From positions 209,370-273,369 of the forward strand of contig DBBV01000006.1 of assembly GCA_002292375.1 (NCBI GenBank): a DNA stretch of 64,000 nucleotides, written 5' to 3'. The first letter of the stretch is position 1, and every line of letters starts with the position of its first letter. Shown here piece after piece: positions 60,956-64,000 of the stretch. Source of the DNA: Methylococcaceae bacterium UBA975. GTDB lineage: Bacteria > Pseudomonadota > Gammaproteobacteria > Methylococcales > Cycloclasticaceae. A program made the position numbers and the translations under genes. The notes under the pieces are model-generated. The model was not told the DNA's origin. It saw only the letters and a program-made list of their open reading frames with translations, and did not search any database.

Positions 60956-61795
60956 CTATTGGCTTGTTAGGTTGTTAGTGGGTGCAAAAGGCGGTGTAAT
61001 GGCAATGCCTAGGGATCTTCCATTCGAGCGCAGCTCTGTCCCTACGTGAATGGCGATAAGCTGAAACTGCCCCTTTATTTTTATCAATAACGGTGAACCT
61101 GAATCCCCTTTGGTGGCGTCACAATCATGACCAATCAGTGGCTGATCAGCATATTGTTTTGTTAGCTTGCATCGCTTGTTGGCCGTGAGTATGTAAGGCC
61201 TGTCGCCACTGTATCCCGCTTGAATAACAGCAAGGTTTTGTTTGCTCGGCATTAACTCTTGCATTGTTAGTGCGCTTAATGGGATAGGGGTGACGTTGTT
61301 AATGTCTGACCCAAGCTCTAAGATCGCCCAATCTGATGCAAGGCTGTGCAGGGATGCGCTTGAATTTTGGTCTGATGTATAGCGAGGCGAGTGATGGACG
61401 CGTTTGACGGAGCGTTCAGCTAAAAAGCGTTCACGGTGATAGCCAGTCACAAACTCAAGGTGCTGATTTTCGATGGCCTTGTTGGTGTTTTTGTTCCAAA
61501 TGCAATGCGCTGCGGTTAATACCTGGCTCGGTGTGATCAGCACGCCGGTGCATAGCGCCAGACCTGCCGTGTAAATTTTTCCAATCGCCTGCCAGGGTTT
61601 ATGGGCACCATTCACCAAAACCCTGTCGTCGATGCCTTTAATGCCAGATAGTCTGTCGCCGTCCAATATGCGTTCTGCATGCACGAAAGGTATACTTATG
61701 CAGAAGGCAAAAACAATAGCTAGTAACTTTATGACTAGCGAGATTTTTTTAGTAAATATGAGTTGTAAAGTGAGCATCTTTTTATGCTCACTCAT
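60956..61795 (-). CDS. Trypsin-like serine protease (S1 family), exported
   Basis: The 279-aa protein carries a signal sequence (LAIVFAFCISIPFVHAERIL, cleavage after VHA). The catalytic triad is His in LTAAHCIW, Asp in SDWAILEL and Ser in KGDSGSPLL, with the Cys pair around the His and another before the Ser. It would act in the periplasm or outside the cell. The gene begins 4 bp inside the end of bioA, so it is translationally coupled to an unrelated biotin gene. The substrate is unknown. Confidence 0.87.
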   Translation of the reverse strand: MSEHKKMLTLQLIFTKKISLVIKLLAIVFAFCISIPFVHAERILDGDRLSGIKGIDDRVLVNGAHKPWQAIGKIYTAGLALCTGVLITPSQVLTAAHCIWNKNTNKAIENQHLEFVTGYHRERFLAERSVKRVHHSPRYTSDQNSSASLHSLASDWAILELGSDINNVTPIPLSALTMQELMPSKQNLAVIQAGYSGDRPYILTANKRCKLTKQYADQPLIGHDCDATKGDSGSPLLIKIKGQFQLIAIHVGTELRSNGRSLGIAITPPFAPTNNLTSQ

Positions 61796-63084
61796 GTGTC
61801 GATTTCAGACACCACTTGATAAATAGCAGACGTGAGTGTCGATAAATCAGTTGCTTCAATAACATAGGGCGGCATCACATAGACGAGGTTTGAAAAGGGT
61901 CGCACCCATACACCTAATGCCACAAATCGCGGCTGCATCCAGTGAATATCAATCGGCTGATGCAATTCAATAACCCCAATAGCGCCTTTAACGCGCACGT
62001 CTTTTACCGCACTTAGTTGCGAACAAGGGCCTAGCTCTGCTTGTAATTGCGTTTCAATAGCGTGTACCGCAGTTTGCCAAGGCGAGTTTAGTAAAAGTTT
62101 TAAACTGGCATTTGCCACGGCGCAGGCCAACGGGTTTGCCATAAAGGTAGGGCCGTGCATTAAGGTGGGGTGTTGGCCGCTGCCAATACCCTCGGCCACT
62201 TTGCTTGAACATAAGGTTGCGGCCAAACTCATATAGCCGCCGGTTAAGGCCTTGCCAACACACAAAATATCTGGCGCGATGTCCGCTTGTTCATAGGCGA
62301 ACAAGCTGCCGGTGCGGCCAAATCCGGTGGCTATTTCATCCAGAATCAGCAACACATCATAGTGATCGCATAATTCGCGTACCCGTTTTAAGTAAGCGGT
62401 ACTGTAAAAACGCATGCCGCCTGCACCCTGTACCAAGGGCTCAAGAATCACCGCGGCGATGCTGCTGAGGTTGCTTGTTAATAGTTGTTCAAAATCGTCA
62501 ATGGCCGTTTGATCCGCTTGTTGTTGGCCGTGGCAATGGGGGCTTTTAGCGAACAGGTGTTGGGCGAGCACGCTTTTAAACAGGTGGTGCATGCCATTGT
62601 CGGGGTCACAAGTCGCCATCGCGCCAAAGGTGTCGCCGTGGTAGCCGTTTTTTATCGTCAATAGGCGTTGTTTTTGTGGCTGTCCATTAGACGCCCAGTA
62701 CTGGATCGCCATTTTAATCGCCACTTCAACGGCGACTGAACCGGAGTCGGCAAAAAACACATGCTGTAAATCATCGTGGCTGATGTCGATCAAGGTTTTT
62801 GCTAAGTCAATTGCGGGTTGGTGGGTGAGTCCGCCAAACATCACGTGTGACATGGATTTGAGTTGGTTCTCAATTGCGGCATTTAAAACCGGGTGGTTAT
62901 AGCCGTGTACTGCCGCCCACCAGGATGACATGCCGTCGATCAACTCGCGGCCGTCGGCGAGCGTTAGTCTAACGCCAGCAGCAGAGACCACCGGAAAAAT
63001 GGGGCTGGGGTGGCTTAGGCTGGTATACGGGTGCCAGATATGACGTTTGTCAAACTCGACAAGCGCTTGCCATTGTTCATCCAT
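61792..63084 (-). CDS. bioA: Adenosylmethionine-8-amino-7-oxononanoate aminotransferase
   Basis: The 430-aa PLP enzyme of class III aminotransferases makes diaminopelargonate in biotin synthesis. It shows RHIWHPYTSL at the start, GMSSWWAAVHGYNHP, the PLP-contact motif LDEIATGFGRTG and the Schiff-base Lys in VGKALTGGYMS. No other biotin genes are near, so the pathway is dispersed. coq7 lies 6 bp upstream. Confidence 0.94.
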   Translation of the reverse strand: MDEQWQALVEFDKRHIWHPYTSLSHPSPIFPVVSAAGVRLTLADGRELIDGMSSWWAAVHGYNHPVLNAAIENQLKSMSHVMFGGLTHQPAIDLAKTLIDISHDDLQHVFFADSGSVAVEVAIKMAIQYWASNGQPQKQRLLTIKNGYHGDTFGAMATCDPDNGMHHLFKSVLAQHLFAKSPHCHGQQQADQTAIDDFEQLLTSNLSSIAAVILEPLVQGAGGMRFYSTAYLKRVRELCDHYDVLLILDEIATGFGRTGSLFAYEQADIAPDILCVGKALTGGYMSLAATLCSSKVAEGIGSGQHPTLMHGPTFMANPLACAVANASLKLLLNSPWQTAVHAIETQLQAELGPCSQLSAVKDVRVKGAIGVIELHQPIDIHWMQPRFVALGVWVRPFSNLVYVMPPYVIEATDLSTLTSAIYQVVSEIDT

Positions 63085-63090
63085 AGTGGG

Positions 63091-63732
63091 TTAAAGCCAA
63101 AAAGAGCTTTTGGTCATCAGACGCGAAACAAGCCGCATGCCCTGCTTAATCGGTTCGGGCAATGCAACGCCGCCGTGTTCGATGGCAGTGGTGGCGTGTT
63201 GGGTTTCATCGGTGTGCATTTGTTGCAGAATGGCGCGTGTTTTCTGGTCGTTATCGGGCAGCGAGTCGAGGTGATGTTCGATGTGTTCGGCGACCTGTTT
63301 TTCGGTTTCGGCCAAAAAACCAAGGCTCCATTTATCACCCGCCAGACCAGCGGTGGCACCTATCGCCAAGGAGCCCGCGTACCAGAGGGGGTCCAAATAA
63401 CTGGTTTGTTCGCCTAGTTCGTGCACCCGTTGTCGGCACCAAGCGAGGTGGTCGTTTTCTTCTTCAGCCGCTTGGCTTAGTTTGTCTTCAACTGCCTTGT
63501 TACGCGCAGTTAAGGCTTGGCCTTGATACAGCGCTTGTGCAGCAACCTCGCCGGCGTGGTTAACACGCATCAAACGGGCGGATAGTTTGGCTTCTTCTTC
63601 GCTTAACTCGGTATCGGGGGCTGCGTCTGCTGGGTTATCTCTGCCAGTGGTTTTTGCTTGGCCAGACAAGGTGCGTAAAACACGGTCGGCGTGTTCGATA
63701 AAAATATCTGCAGGAGAATACTGTCTTTGCAT
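63091..63732 (-). CDS. coq7: 2-polyprenyl-3-methyl-6-methoxy-1,4-benzoquinone hydroxylase (Coq7)
   Basis: The 213-aa di-iron hydroxylase adds the last ring hydroxyl in ubiquinone synthesis. Metal ligands are visible in RVNHAGEVAAQ, the EEENDHLAW motif, AEHIEHHLD and TDETQHATTA. Coq7 replaces UbiF in bacteria of this group. A GlcF-like gene lies 2 bp upstream on the same strand. Confidence 0.93.
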   Translation of the reverse strand: MQRQYSPADIFIEHADRVLRTLSGQAKTTGRDNPADAAPDTELSEEEAKLSARLMRVNHAGEVAAQALYQGQALTARNKAVEDKLSQAAEEENDHLAWCRQRVHELGEQTSYLDPLWYAGSLAIGATAGLAGDKWSLGFLAETEKQVAEHIEHHLDSLPDNDQKTRAILQQMHTDETQHATTAIEHGGVALPEPIKQGMRLVSRLMTKSSFWL

Positions 63733-63734
63733 GG

Positions 63735-64000
63735 CTAGGCCTTCAGTTGTTGTGCTAGTAATGATACCGGATGTAGCACCTCGGTGTTAAGTCCCGATTG
63801 TTTAATGCCGGCGCGTAAGTGCAGAGCACAACCGATATTGCTGGTTAGTAAGTAATCTGTGGGTGTTTGTTTTAGCGGCTGCAGTATCTTTTCCCGTAGT
63901 GCATCGGCGGTTTCTTTATACTGGAGCATATAACTACCGGCCGCACCGCAGCAATGCTGTTTATCGTCAAAGGTATTAATTTCAAGCCCGTCGATCGCGG
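63735..64000 (-). CDS. glcF: C-terminal end of a GlcF-like iron-sulfur oxidoreductase subunit
   Basis: The minus-strand frame is open to the right edge of the window. Just before the Met at 63929 it reads QHCCGAAGSY, the CCG-domain Cys-Cys-Gly motif of the glycolate oxidase iron-sulfur subunit, followed by the family end TSNIGCALHLRAGIKQSG and HPVSLLAQQL. Residues upstream are cut off. If it is GlcF, it would work with GlcD/GlcE to oxidise glycolate, the product of the gph reaction in this window. Confidence 0.83.
   Translation of the reverse strand, partial: AIDGLEINTFDDKQHCCGAAGSYMLQYKETADALREKILQPLKQTPTDYLLTSNIGCALHLRAGIKQSGLNTEVLHPVSLLAQQLKA

Noticed and set aside
1..64000. CRISPR arrays, insertion sequences, prophage or toxin-antitoxin genes
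   Set aside because: No regularly spaced repeats, transposase, integrase, phage or paired toxin-antitoxin motifs were found in any frame examined.

Overview
The window looks like chromosomal DNA of a marine-type gammaproteobacterium with moderate GC. The gene content supports this: divergent crp and osmC-family genes, comM next to ubiK, a trpEGDC block behind rpe and gph, bioA beside coq7, DjlA, YajQ, and a pyrophosphate-type phosphofructokinase. A carbazole-dioxygenase-like ring hydroxylase cluster and tandem MMPL/RND exporters suggest a hydrocarbon degrader. Cycloclasticus and its relatives are my best guess, but that is inference from gene content and not a taxonomic call.

Layout. Positions 1-3195 hold the end of an unknown gene with PEPK repeats and a minus-strand aromatic catabolic cluster: ring-cleavage dioxygenase, Rieske oxygenase and meta-cleavage hydrolase. 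This cluster is decaying. The ring-cleavage gene has an amber codon and has lost its first metal ligand, and a 10-bp duplication has frameshifted the tail of the oxygenase. Positions 3559-10812 hold a TetR regulator, two tandem RND/MMPL permeases, a LolA-like periplasmic protein and an outer-membrane protein, probably one export operon. Positions 10945-23172 are mostly housekeeping: glnK-amtB, a glutathione S-transferase, a second-type EF-G, a glycosyltransferase, a sirtuin, a glutamate-synthase-like flavoprotein, DoxX, a BASS transporter, a GDCCVxC protein and PPi-PFK.

Positions 23393-39747 form the most distinctive region, a complete Lap-type adhesin system. It contains the c-di-GMP receptor LapD, the periplasmic protease LapG, the type I secretion parts LapB, LapC and a TolC-like channel, a LuxR-family regulator, a receiver-only pseudo-regulator, a detached secretion-tail domain, and two unusually small LapA-like substrates (1020 and 1087 aa). 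Both substrates keep a putative LapG cleavage motif (TAAG). An identical 19-bp box lies 19-20 bp upstream of a -10-like hexamer at two promoters, one before the regulator/first substrate group and one before the second substrate. This suggests the secretion substrates are co-regulated.

Positions 39905-64000 are again mostly housekeeping: tRNA-Arg(CCG), cytochrome c, rep, comM, ubiK, a TorF-type porin, a second glnK-amtB pair with a clear NtrC site and sigma-54 promoter, purC, djlA, yajQ, a MotA/MotB-like stator pair, several conserved families of unknown function, rpe-gph, trpEGDC, a crp-like gene split by one extra base in a homopolymer, an osmC-family and a VOC gene, a trypsin-like protease, bioA, coq7, and the end of a glcF-like gene cut by the window edge.

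No insertion sequences, prophage genes or CRISPR arrays were seen.
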